From: Fluviicola sp.
Lineage (GTDB): Bacteria > Bacteroidota > Bacteroidia > Flavobacteriales_D > Crocinitomicaceae
NCBI RefSeq assembly: GCF_039596395.1
Contig: NZ_JBCNJT010000001.1
Location: 434,001 to 498,000 of the forward strand
Reading direction: 5' to 3'
Length of the DNA stretch: 64,000 nucleotides
Positions 48,291 through 55,816 of this stretch are shown here, piece after piece (the first letter of the stretch is position 1; every line of letters starts with the position of its first letter). Under the pieces are notes generated by a model. That model was not told the origin of the DNA. It ran no database searches and was given only the letters and a program-made list of their open reading frames with translations. The translations under genes were made by a program, and so were the position numbers.

Positions 48291-49319
48291 ATGGAAACAA
48301 ATGAGATTATTAATAAATACATAGGCTTAAGGCCATTGTATAAAAAATTAGCGGCTAATGTCTCAATCATTATTGAAGAATTATTAGAATTACACAATGT
48401 CAACTTTCATGCAGTTAACTATAGAGCTAAGACCGTGGAAAGTTTTTCAGAAAAAATTAAAAAACCTAAATATACTGATCCATTGATTCAATTAACAGAT
48501 TTCGCTGGAATAAGGATAATTGGATATGTAGAAGATGATGTTAATCAGATTGCCAAAATAATTGAAGCCAATTTTGAGATTGATAAAAATCACAGTCTTG
48601 ACAAAAGTTTAGAACTTGGAGTTGATAGAGTGGGATATAAGTCGGTACATTATGTTTGTACTTTACCCAAAAACCGGACAATATTACCAGAATTTGATCG
48701 GTTTAAAGATTTAAAATTTGAGATACAAATAAGAACTATATTGCAACATTCGTGGGCAGAAATAGAACACGATAAGAATTATAAGTTTTCGGGGGAGCTC
48801 CCTCCAGAAATTCAAAGGAGATTCAAATTAGTTGCTGGAAGTTTAGAGCTTGCAGATAGAGAGTTTAATCAATTATCTCGAGAGATTGATAATTATTCAA
48901 AGACTGTTCAGGAAAGTGCTGAAAAAGGTGATTTAGACATTAAACTAAATTCAACAGCCTTAAAACAATTCTTAACTGTTAGATTTGAAAAATTAATTTT
49001 AACAGGTTTGAGGCCCGATTTTAATGGACGAGAATCATATATATTGGGCGAACTTAGAAGATTTGGGATTAAAACATTGTCTGATCTTGATAAAATAATA
49101 GATAAGAGAATTACTGGGCTCAATCTTAAAGGGTCTGTATATGGTAACTTTCTTGGACTTGTTCGTAATATCATGATGTTGAATGATTTAGAAAAGTATT
49201 TCACTAAGTCACATAGAAATGATTGGGGCGTTTTAGATGCATCAAGTAAGCGTGTGTTAGCAAAATTAGGCGTTGATACTTCTAAAGTTGAAGAATATTT
49301 ATCCAATGCTGATAAATAA
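48291..49319 (+). CDS. RelA/SpoT synthetase-domain protein, probably horizontally acquired
   Basis: A 342-residue protein with a complete nucleotide-pyrophosphokinase domain: NYRAKTVESFSEKIKKP near 43-59, DFAGIRII at 70-77, GYKSVHY at 115-121, and EIQIRTILQHSWAEIEHDKNYK from residue 144. No HD hydrolase, TGS or ACT domain is present. The C-terminal part is helical, with a helix-hairpin-helix-like segment near residue 252 (LGELRRFGIKTLSDLDKI). Members make (p)ppGpp-like alarmones or, in toxSAS/CapRel-type proteins, pyrophosphorylate tRNA. Codon use is far AT-richer than neighbouring genes, with TTA, AAT and ATA codons abundant, suggesting transfer. It stands alone between the sucC terminator and a small transcription unit; no antitoxin-like gene touches it. 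Confidence 0.87.
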   Translation: METNEIINKYIGLRPLYKKLAANVSIIIEELLELHNVNFHAVNYRAKTVESFSEKIKKPKYTDPLIQLTDFAGIRIIGYVEDDVNQIAKIIEANFEIDKNHSLDKSLELGVDRVGYKSVHYVCTLPKNRTILPEFDRFKDLKFEIQIRTILQHSWAEIEHDKNYKFSGELPPEIQRRFKLVAGSLELADREFNQLSREIDNYSKTVQESAEKGDLDIKLNSTALKQFLTVRFEKLILTGLRPDFNGRESYILGELRRFGIKTLSDLDKIIDKRITGLNLKGSVYGNFLGLVRNIMMLNDLEKYFTKSHRNDWGVLDASSKRVLAKLGVDTSKVEEYLSNADK

Positions 49320-49403
49320 AGATTTTTTTATTACTACGTAATAAAGGACCCGCCTCCAAAATTTTTTTTCATTTTGTTGACAACCATGTCATTTTTTATG
49401 CGT

Positions 49404-49411
49404 TATCTTTG
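49404..49411 (+). promoter_or_regulatory. -7 promoter element of the short transcription unit
   Basis: TATCTTTG, exact TAnnTTTG match. TTGACA lies upstream at 49377-49382 but at an unusual distance. The transcript would start near 49418, inside a small hairpin TGCCG/CGGCA (49412-49436). Confidence 0.6.
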
Positions 49412-49472
49412 TGCCGTCGAAAAAATAGTGTCGGCAATAACAAGAAGTATAACAATTTTAAAAACCGAAGCA

Positions 49473-49550
49473 ATGATCAATTTCAGTATGACATTAGGAG
49501 CTCCAACCGGCAAGGATGCTGGTGTGCTCGGGCTTTGGGTTTTTCAATAG
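49473..49550 (+). CDS. Candidate 25-residue small protein
   Basis: ATG to TAG giving a 25-residue peptide that starts MINFSMTLGAPTG and ends GVLGLWVFQ. It has a hydrophobic C-terminal third and one tryptophan. No clear Shine-Dalgarno is seen, which is normal in Bacteroidota. It is the only sizeable ORF in a transcript bounded by a consensus promoter and a strong terminator. No family recognised. It could be a leader peptide, a small toxin-like peptide, or chance. Confidence 0.35.
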   Translation: MINFSMTLGAPTGKDAGVLGLWVFQ

Positions 49551-49576
49551 CGATTTCAAAAATCATCTTTATATGA

Positions 49577-49609
49577 AAATCCGAAGCTGTTAGAGGTTTC
49601 GGATTTTTT
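49577..49609 (+). terminator. Terminator of the short transcription unit
   Basis: AAATCCGAA/TTCGGATTT stem followed by seven T. Confidence 0.82.
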
Positions 49610-49886
49610 TGTTTTAGGTACCACCAAAATTTCCCCGGAATCTCTTTTTAATCAAGGTCAGAAATGACTGCAATCAAAAACAGGATTAATCCTTTGTGGG
49701 ATGCATCGACAAGTCGATGATTACTTTCCCGCAAATGCACAGATTTTTTTGCTCGCCTGATGCTTATGCTGAAGCTTCGGCATAGGCGCACCGGACTCGC
49801 TTTTGGAGTTCAAAGGACGACTGGTAAGCGCCATATTTTATCTGTGCATCGGCGGTGAAAAAGGATTTGATCCCAAAGAAAGAAAA
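49610..49886 (+). promoter_or_regulatory. rtcB upstream region with nested inverted repeats
   Basis: No convincing gene here. It holds CATCGAC/GTCGATG (49703-49718) and a larger imperfect hairpin CGCCTGATGC.../GGCATAGGCG near 49754-49788. An exact 10-bp inverted pair, ATGCACAGAT (49735-49744) and ATCTGTGCAT (49840-49849), encloses the large hairpin. The right arm also contains TATCTGTG (49839-49846), one mismatch from the -7 element, 40 bases before the rtcB ATG. The arms match a dispersed repeat also seen at 48041. Confidence 0.45.
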
Positions 49887-51272
49887 ATGGGAAATAAGAT
49901 TAAGGGGAAAGACTTGCTTAAAATAGGCTTCCCCAACGACAACTCTGTAAACATCGCCTTAGGGCTGATCAGCAGGTATAAAAAAAGAGAAACAAAAGAC
50001 CGCGTTCTGAAAGAACTTTCCGAATTGCTTTACGCTCCGGATGAATACATCGGAGACGGGATTTGGGGCAAAGTTGCAGAAGGACTGGTTGCACCGGTTG
50101 AGGTGAAATTCAACGAATTGAAGATCGAACGTTCACCGTTTTTGATTTACGGTGAGAATGAAATTGATGACAAAACAAAACATCAGTTTTACCAGGCTTT
50201 GAAACTTCCTGTTTCAGTACAGGGAGCACTGATGCCTGATGCACATTACGGTTACGGCTTACCGATCGGAGGCGTTTTGGCAACGGATAATGCGGTGATT
50301 CCCTATGGGGTCGGAGTAGATATCGGTTGCCGGATGTCGCTGAGCATTTTCGATGCACCGGCTTCGTTTTTCAACGGGAAAACACATCAACTGGAGAATT
50401 TGCTTTCGGACCACACGAAGTTCGGAATGTACGAAACACACAAGATCAAGCACGATCATTCGATTATGGAAAGCAAGCTGTTTCGGGAAATTCCGCTTCT
50501 GAGAAAGTTGAAAACCAAGGCATACCAGCAATTGGGAACTTCCGGCGGAGGAAACCATTTCGTGGAATTCGGAACGGTAACCATTACCGCTACGGATGCA
50601 GGAATTCCTCCGGGTTCGTACTTCGCATTGCTGAGTCATAGCGGTTCACGCGGTTTAGGTGCAGCGATTGCCAAACAGTACACACAATTGGCAGTGAAAC
50701 AATGTCCTTTGCCGAGATCCGTGCAGCATTTGGCCTGGTTGAACCTGGATACGCACGACGGACAGGAATACTGGAATGCCATGAACCTCGCCGGTGAATA
50801 TGCAAAAGCTTGCCACGATGATATTCACGCACGATTGACCAAAAAGTTGGGGCTCCGCATGTTGATGACGATAGAGAACCATCACAATTTTGCATGGAAG
50901 GAAACCGTAAACGGCAATGAATGCATTGTGCACCGGAAAGGAGCAACCCCGGCAGGCCTGGGAGAACTGGGAATCATTCCCGGAAGTATGACTGCTCCCG
51001 GATTTATTGTCCGCGGATTGGGAAATGCTTCCAGCCTGAATTCTGCTTCACACGGCGCCGGACGCGTATTTTCCCGTTCGGAGTGTAAGAGCAGGTTCAC
51101 GAAAAGTGAGATGATGAAAACCCTGAGTAATGCTGAAGTCAGTTTGATCGGAGGTGCGGTGGACGAATGCCCGATGGCATATAAGAATATCCACCATGTG
51201 ATGGGAAATCAGCAGGAACTGGTAGAAACGATCGGGACATTTACTCCGAAGATTGTACGAATGGATAAGTAA
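49887..51272 (+). CDS. rtcB: RtcB-family RNA ligase (PrfH-associated type)
   Basis: GTP- and Mn-dependent ligase joining 2',3'-cyclic-phosphate or 3'-phosphate RNA ends to 5'-OH ends. The product is 461 residues from the ATG at 49887; a longer TTG start at 49803 would add a non-conserved stretch crossing the promoter-like element. Family signatures are present: MPDAHYGYGLPIGGVLATD, GVGVDIGC (metal cysteine 148), GGGNHFVEFG (histidine 224), LLSHSGSRGLG, IENHHNFAW, and SHGAGRVFSR with the histidine that carries GMP at 389. It is followed 6 bases later by prfH, an association known for a distinct RtcB subgroup that repairs cleaved ribosomal RNA. Confidence 0.94.
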   Translation: MGNKIKGKDLLKIGFPNDNSVNIALGLISRYKKRETKDRVLKELSELLYAPDEYIGDGIWGKVAEGLVAPVEVKFNELKIERSPFLIYGENEIDDKTKHQFYQALKLPVSVQGALMPDAHYGYGLPIGGVLATDNAVIPYGVGVDIGCRMSLSIFDAPASFFNGKTHQLENLLSDHTKFGMYETHKIKHDHSIMESKLFREIPLLRKLKTKAYQQLGTSGGGNHFVEFGTVTITATDAGIPPGSYFALLSHSGSRGLGAAIAKQYTQLAVKQCPLPRSVQHLAWLNLDTHDGQEYWNAMNLAGEYAKACHDDIHARLTKKLGLRMLMTIENHHNFAWKETVNGNECIVHRKGATPAGLGELGIIPGSMTAPGFIVRGLGNASSLNSASHGAGRVFSRSECKSRFTKSEMMKTLSNAEVSLIGGAVDECPMAYKNIHHVMGNQQELVETIGTFTPKIVRMDK

Positions 51273-51278
51273 CAAGAC

Positions 51279-51974
51279 ATGGAAACTAAATTATTACATA
51301 TCACAACGGCAAAAGGCCCTTTGGAATGCCAGCTGGCAGCCGGAAAAATTTTGGGGGCTTTGCTGGCAGACCTGAGACAAAAAGGCTTGCAGGCCGAAAC
51401 AATGGATCGGGTAGCAGGCCCGGAAAGCGGAACAATTTTATCCGCCACCATCCAGGTCAAAGGAATTGCGATTCAGACAGCAATTCAATCCTGGTTAGGG
51501 ACGATACAATGGATTCAAAAGAGTCCGTATCGTCCCAATCATGGGCGAAAAAACTGGTTCGTAGGGATTTTTGAAATCAATCCGGCAGAAACCATTCGCT
51601 GGGACGAAAACGAGATCGTTTACCAGTCCGTTCGAAGCAGTGGTTCCGGCGGACAGCACGTGAATAAAGTCAGTTCAGCAGTTCGGGCAACACATACTCC
51701 AAGCGGAGTATCGGTCTTTGTACAGGAAAGCCGTTCACAGCTGCAAAACAAGAAAATTGCCCGCGAACGCATCCGTGAAAAACTGGAAAAGGCCCAAAGT
51801 GAAAAACTGGTCGAAGTGGTCAATCAAACCTGGTCACAGCATCATGAACTGGAACGCGGAAACCCGGTGAGAACGTTTACTGGAATGGACTTTAAGCCGA
51901 AAAAGGCAGAAAAGAACTTTAAGAAACAACGGAATCAGTTGAAAAAAGAATTATACAAAGAATTGAAGCAATGA
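51279..51974 (+). CDS. prfH: Peptide chain release factor homologue PrfH
   Basis: A 231-residue class I release-factor homologue. It has the peptidyl-tRNA hydrolysis motif GGQ at residues 124-126 in the context [21 protein letters not shown], then the conserved basic tail region ([22 protein letters not shown]). The domain that reads stop codons (PxT/SPF region of RF1 and RF2) is absent, which is what separates PrfH from RF1/RF2. PrfH is thought to release the nascent chain from ribosomes damaged in the decoding centre so that RtcB can religate the rRNA. It lies 6 bases after rtcB and overlaps the next gene by 4 bases. Confidence 0.93.
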   Translation: METKLLHITTAKGPLECQLAAGKILGALLADLRQKGLQAETMDRVAGPESGTILSATIQVKGIAIQTAIQSWLGTIQWIQKSPYRPNHGRKNWFVGIFEINPAETIRWDENEIVYQSVRSSGSGGQHVNKVSSAVRATHTPSGVSVFVQESRSQLQNKKIARERIREKLEKAQSEKLVEVVNQTWSQHHELERGNPVRTFTGMDFKPKKAEKNFKKQRNQLKKELYKELKQ

Positions 51975-52450
51975 CAGCAAACATTTACTTAGTAAAAGCA
52001 CTGGATTATTATCCGTATAACCTGGAAGAAGCCCTGGAATCGTTGAATTATGCCATGGCTTATGAAGAAAACAATCCGATTGCACTTTGCCTGATGGGGC
52101 GGGTGCAATTGGAAATTTTCAAGGATTATCCGCAGGCAAACAGTTATTTCAGGGAAGCATTGGCAGCCAGTGTGAATTACCTGGAAACCTACACCTATTT
52201 TTTGGATTGCCTGTTGATCCAGGAAGAATTTGAAGAGATGGCGAAATTACTGGCCTTTGCCCGAAAACGCAAAGGAATCGACCGGGCGCTGATGTTCTAT
52301 TACGAAGCATTGCTTTTGGAGAAACAACTCAAATTTAAAAAAGCGCAGAAAGCCATTAAAGAAGCAATGATGCTGGCTCAAACCGGTTCGTTTATGTCGG
52401 ACCTGGAAGAAATGAAAAAGCGGATTGAGAAAAAAGTGGCGCTGAAATAA
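51971..52450 (+). CDS. TPR-like helical protein, third gene of the rtcB-prfH operon
   Basis: A 159-residue, all-helical cytoplasmic protein with about four TPR-like units: [32 protein letters not shown], then [30 protein letters not shown], then [32 protein letters not shown]. There is no signal peptide and no membrane segment. Its ATG overlaps the prfH stop (ATGA), indicating coupled translation. TPR proteins mediate protein-protein contacts; here it may bind RtcB, PrfH or the ribosome (inference). A terminator follows, so the operon is exactly these three genes. Confidence 0.82.
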   Translation: MTANIYLVKALDYYPYNLEEALESLNYAMAYEENNPIALCLMGRVQLEIFKDYPQANSYFREALAASVNYLETYTYFLDCLLIQEEFEEMAKLLAFARKRKGIDRALMFYYEALLLEKQLKFKKAQKAIKEAMMLAQTGSFMSDLEEMKKRIEKKVALK

Positions 52451-52499
52451 TAGAATAGATTCGTTCTTGCATAACCATCTTTATGAATTCTGCACAATT

Positions 52500-52531
52500 C
52501 AACAGAAAGCACTTTCGGGTGCTTTTCTGTA
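52500..52531 (+). terminator. Terminator of the rtcB-prfH-TPR operon
   Basis: ACAGAAAGCAC/GTGCTTTTCTGT stem with a TTTCGG loop. The 3' T-tract is short, so strength is uncertain. Confidence 0.55.
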
Positions 52532-52544
52532 TTAAAATTCGTTG

Positions 52545-52552
52545 TACTTTTG
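52545..52552 (+). promoter_or_regulatory. -7 promoter element for the S41 protease
   Basis: TACTTTTG, exact TAnnTTTG match, 20 bases before the TTG start at 52573. It supports that start. Confidence 0.6.
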
Positions 52553-52572
52553 TTGCCTGAAAATAACTGATC

Positions 52573-54660
52573 TTGCGTTTAAAATCTTTCATTACAGCCA
52601 CCTTACTTAGCAGTTTCTTTACCTGTTATTTGTTTGCCGGAGAACCAGATTCTTTATCGGTGAATGCGCGCTTATTGATCAAAAAGATCCAAAGCAAACA
52701 TGTGAAACCCCGGACAGTTGATGCCGGATTCGGGAACCAGGTGCATGATTATTTCTATTCCTTCATGGATGTAAAAAAGGAAATTTTCAGAGCGGAAGAT
52801 CTGATTTATTTGAAAGGATTGAGCGCAAAATTGGATGAAGATATCAAGGAAGGAAATTCCCGCTATTTCTCAGAATTTAACCGTATTTTTCTGGAACGGA
52901 CCAAAGAAATCCAGGCAATTCGCAAAACGTATTTCAGTAAGCCGGTTCAGTTGAACAGTACGAAAAAGTACGATCCGGCGATGCAGAATAAGCTCACAAC
53001 CGCTAATTATAAGTCATTTTGGGAGAATCATTTAAGCCTTATGGTGTTCTCCGAAATCGTTTCCATGCACCCGGAAGATTCGAAAATGCTGTTGAAGGAT
53101 TCATTACCTTCCTTTGAAAAAAGAGCACGCGCGAAGATCGAAACAAATTATTCCAATTATTTTGAGCTTTTGACGGGCAAAAAAATGATGCAGGAAATGT
53201 ATCTGAATGCCATTGCCATGAGCTTTGATCCGCACAGCTTGTATTTCAGCCCAAGCCAAAAAGAAGGATTTGTGGAAGAACTTTCCACTCAGAAGGAAAA
53301 ATTTGGGATCAGTTATGGATTGGATGAACAAAACCGGGTGATCTTAACCGATATTTTACCCGGAAGTTCAGCCTGGTTGAGCAATGAACTCTTTTCCGGT
53401 GATCAGATCCTGCGAATCAGGTTCGGCTGGAAAAACACCAATTGGCTGGAACTAAAAAACGGAGTTGCCGGGCTCAAAGAGTTGTCGGAGGCTTTCAAGA
53501 ATTTCCAGGGAAGGGAAATCACACTCCTGGTTCTGGATAAAGATGGAATGGAAGTGCAGGTAGATCTCGAAAAAACAGTTGTTTATAATGACAACGACAA
53601 CATCAAAAATGCCCTGATGAGCGGCCCGAAAAATATCGGTTATATCAGTCTGCCGGATTTTTACACCTCTTATTCTACAGATGGAAATGAATTGGGCTGT
53701 GCCAATGACATGGCGAAATGCATTTTAAAATTAAAGAAAGACGGTATTGAGGGATTGATCCTTGATTTACGGGGAAATGGTGGAGGTTCTCTGTATGAAG
53801 CCGTTGCTCTTTCAGGAATTTTCATCGACTACGGGCCGATTTTGGCAACCACGGATAATACGGGAGCGGTACAGGTCCTGAAAGACATTAACCGTGGATT
53901 TATCTATGACGGGCCATTGATGGTATTGATTGATGCCGGAAGCGCTTCAGCTTCTGAAATAGTTGCCGCTGTTTTACAGGATTACAAAAAGGCACTTGTT
54001 GTAGGTGTTCCGAGTTTCGGAAAGGCGACCAGTCAAATAGTCTATCCCCTGGATCCGCTGGTGGGAGATTTTTCCAGGCTTCAGGAAAACCCGGATTACG
54101 GATATGCGAACATTACCGGTGGGTTCCTGTACCGTGTAACCGGGAAATCGAATCAGGGAGTTGGAGTAATGCCCGATATTGAGTTGGGAATGACTGCTTT
54201 TGATTCCATTGAAGAGCGTGAACGCAAGTATCCGAATGCCTTGATTCCGGGAGCAATTGATAAGAAAATGGTGTATACACCCGCTGCAACGGACTTACCG
54301 GTACAATCATTGAAAGCTTTTTCTGAAAAACAGCGTAAGGAAGGAATTTATGCGACCTACTACCAAATAATGGATTCGATCGGGAAGAGTTATGATGAAA
54401 ACCAGGTGGTGACTTTAGATATTTTAAGTTATTGGAAGGAATCACAGAAGGAGGATGTTATCAAGGACCGGTTAAAAGCATTAAAGAGCGATGTGAACTG
54501 GACTTACGGGATAAAATCCAATTCTTTTGATCAAACGGTTTACGACAAAAATCCCATCCTGAAAAAATATTTTGAAGATTTTGCAACGCGCTTAAAGCTG
54601 GACATAGAACTGTTTGAAGCAATCGGAATAATGAATGAATGGCTACAATTAAACAAATAA
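52573..54660 (+). CDS. Exported S41-family (C-terminal processing) peptidase
   Basis: A 695-residue serine peptidase of the tail-specific protease (Prc/CtpA) family. Translation must begin at the TTG at 52573, because a stop lies three codons upstream and the signal peptide (MRLKSFITATLLSSFFTCYLFAG) has no other start codon. A PDZ-like domain lies near residues 245-335 (GISYGLDEQNRVILTDILPGSSA). The catalytic region has LILDLRGNGGGSLYEAVAL, the serine box SASASE at 457-462 and the lysine K484 in GVPSFGKATSQ. Acts in the periplasm on misfolded or tagged proteins. The following exported gene starts 10 bases later. Confidence 0.9.
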   Translation: MRLKSFITATLLSSFFTCYLFAGEPDSLSVNARLLIKKIQSKHVKPRTVDAGFGNQVHDYFYSFMDVKKEIFRAEDLIYLKGLSAKLDEDIKEGNSRYFSEFNRIFLERTKEIQAIRKTYFSKPVQLNSTKKYDPAMQNKLTTANYKSFWENHLSLMVFSEIVSMHPEDSKMLLKDSLPSFEKRARAKIETNYSNYFELLTGKKMMQEMYLNAIAMSFDPHSLYFSPSQKEGFVEELSTQKEKFGISYGLDEQNRVILTDILPGSSAWLSNELFSGDQILRIRFGWKNTNWLELKNGVAGLKELSEAFKNFQGREITLLVLDKDGMEVQVDLEKTVVYNDNDNIKNALMSGPKNIGYISLPDFYTSYSTDGNELGCANDMAKCILKLKKDGIEGLILDLRGNGGGSLYEAVALSGIFIDYGPILATTDNTGAVQVLKDINRGFIYDGPLMVLIDAGSASASEIVAAVLQDYKKALVVGVPSFGKATSQIVYPLDPLVGDFSRLQENPDYGYANITGGFLYRVTGKSNQGVGVMPDIELGMTAFDSIEERERKYPNALIPGAIDKKMVYTPAATDLPVQSLKAFSEKQRKEGIYATYYQIMDSIGKSYDENQVVTLDILSYWKESQKEDVIKDRLKALKSDVNWTYGIKSNSFDQTVYDKNPILKKYFEDFATRLKLDIELFEAIGIMNEWLQLNK

Positions 54661-54670
54661 TAAAACAAAA

Positions 54671-55705
54671 ATGAAAAATCGATTACTAAAAATCACCTGC
54701 ATGATCGCCTTTTTCGGAGCGGCGAATAGCTACGCGCAAACGGCGGTAGAATATATGAATGTATTTACTGCCGAATACGGCAAAATCCAGCAGGACATGT
54801 GGGATTATACCAGTTCCGTTTCGCACGGAAAAAGTGCCCGAAAGGTAGAAAAAAGAAGAGGAGAATTAATCCAGACATCGAATGCTGCTTTGGGTAAAGC
54901 AAAATCAGCCAAAGGGTTCAATGGTTCCACCCAGTTCCGTGATTCTGTGATTGAGTATTTCAGAATTTCCAACCTGGTTTTGAAAGAAGATTATGCTAAA
55001 ATTGTTGATATGGAGGCAGTTTCAGAAGAATCTTACGATGCAATGGAGGCATATATGCTGGCAAGAGAGCGTGCAAATGATAAACTGGTTGCCGCTTCTG
55101 AAATGATCAGCAGAGAGCAAAAAGCGTTTGCAGCGTCAAACAATATCAACCTGATTTCTTCAGAAGATGCTTTGGATAAAAAGATGGCCATTGCCGGAGA
55201 AGTTTACGATACTTACAACGAGATCTACCTGCTTTTCTTCAAAAGTTTCAAGCAGGAAGTATATCTGACAGATGCCATTACCCGTCAGGACATCAACGCC
55301 ATTGAACAAAACAGAAATGCATTGATTGCTACCGCTGAAGAAGGATTGAAAAAACTGGAGGCTGTAAAACCATACAAGAACGATAAAAGTATGGTTGAAG
55401 CAACAAAGAAACTATTGAATTTCTATATCGAAGAAGGGAAAAACGACATTCCTAAAATGGCTGATTATTTCATGAAAACGGAAAACTTCAACAAAGTGAA
55501 AAAAGCGTTTGACGAAATTCCTGAAAAGAAAAGAACCCAGACGGATGTAAACGAATACAACAAAGCTGTAAACGATATGAATGCGGGTGTAAATACCTTT
55601 AATACAACCAATCAGAATTTAAATAAAAAACGTGCTGCATTGATTGATGGCTGGAATGCAGCAGCTGATAAATTCACAGATACACACGTTCCGAAAGGGA
55701 AATAA
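54671..55705 (+). CDS. Exported helical protein of unknown function
   Basis: A 344-residue protein with a signal peptide ending in SYAQTAVE. The mature part is almost entirely helical and rich in charged residues and alanine (YDAMEAYMLARERANDKLVAASEM, then AIEQNRNALIATAEEGLKKLEA). It has the look of the LIC11966-like surface-protein group, but this match is from memory and uncertain. No cysteine pair or catalytic motif. It follows the S41 protease by 10 bases, so it could be its substrate or adaptor (inference), and ends in a terminator. Confidence 0.68.
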   Translation: MKNRLLKITCMIAFFGAANSYAQTAVEYMNVFTAEYGKIQQDMWDYTSSVSHGKSARKVEKRRGELIQTSNAALGKAKSAKGFNGSTQFRDSVIEYFRISNLVLKEDYAKIVDMEAVSEESYDAMEAYMLARERANDKLVAASEMISREQKAFAASNNINLISSEDALDKKMAIAGEVYDTYNEIYLLFFKSFKQEVYLTDAITRQDINAIEQNRNALIATAEEGLKKLEAVKPYKNDKSMVEATKKLLNFYIEEGKNDIPKMADYFMKTENFNKVKKAFDEIPEKKRTQTDVNEYNKAVNDMNAGVNTFNTTNQNLNKKRAALIDGWNAAADKFTDTHVPKGK

Positions 55706-55722
55706 GCCCGGAGATTAAATAG

Positions 55723-55753
55723 AAACCGATTCAGCAATGAGTCGGTTTTTTTT
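55723..55753 (+). terminator. Terminator of the S41 protease operon
   Basis: AAACCGA/TCGGTTT stem followed by eight T. Confidence 0.82.
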
Positions 55754-55816
55754 ATGAAAAAGAATTTGGGTTCACGGAGATTCCTTATCTTGGAACAAAC
55801 TTGAAACCATCAATCC

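Larger units (their letters stand above)
49412..49609 (+). ncRNA. Short independent transcript: candidate small RNA or leader
   Basis: The stretch runs from the promoter at 49404 to the terminator at 49577-49609 and is about 190 bases long. It contains a 5' hairpin, a 25-codon ORF and a terminator, and no larger gene. The terminator's left arm (AAATCCGAAGC) resembles an upstream AAACCGAAGC at 49463-49472, which could in principle compete for the right arm. It may be a stand-alone small RNA, a peptide gene, or an attenuator for rtcB 280 bases downstream. None of these is proven. Confidence 0.4.

Noticed and set aside
49610-49734. tRNA or known riboswitch in the gap before rtcB
   Set aside because: Hairpins are present but no T-loop, acceptor stem or recognisable aptamer core was found.
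49803-49886. Longer RtcB start at TTG 49803
   Set aside because: The added 28 residues are not RtcB-like and cross the repeat arm and promoter-like TATCTGTG; the ATG at 49887 has an AAAGAAAG stretch upstream and fits the family.
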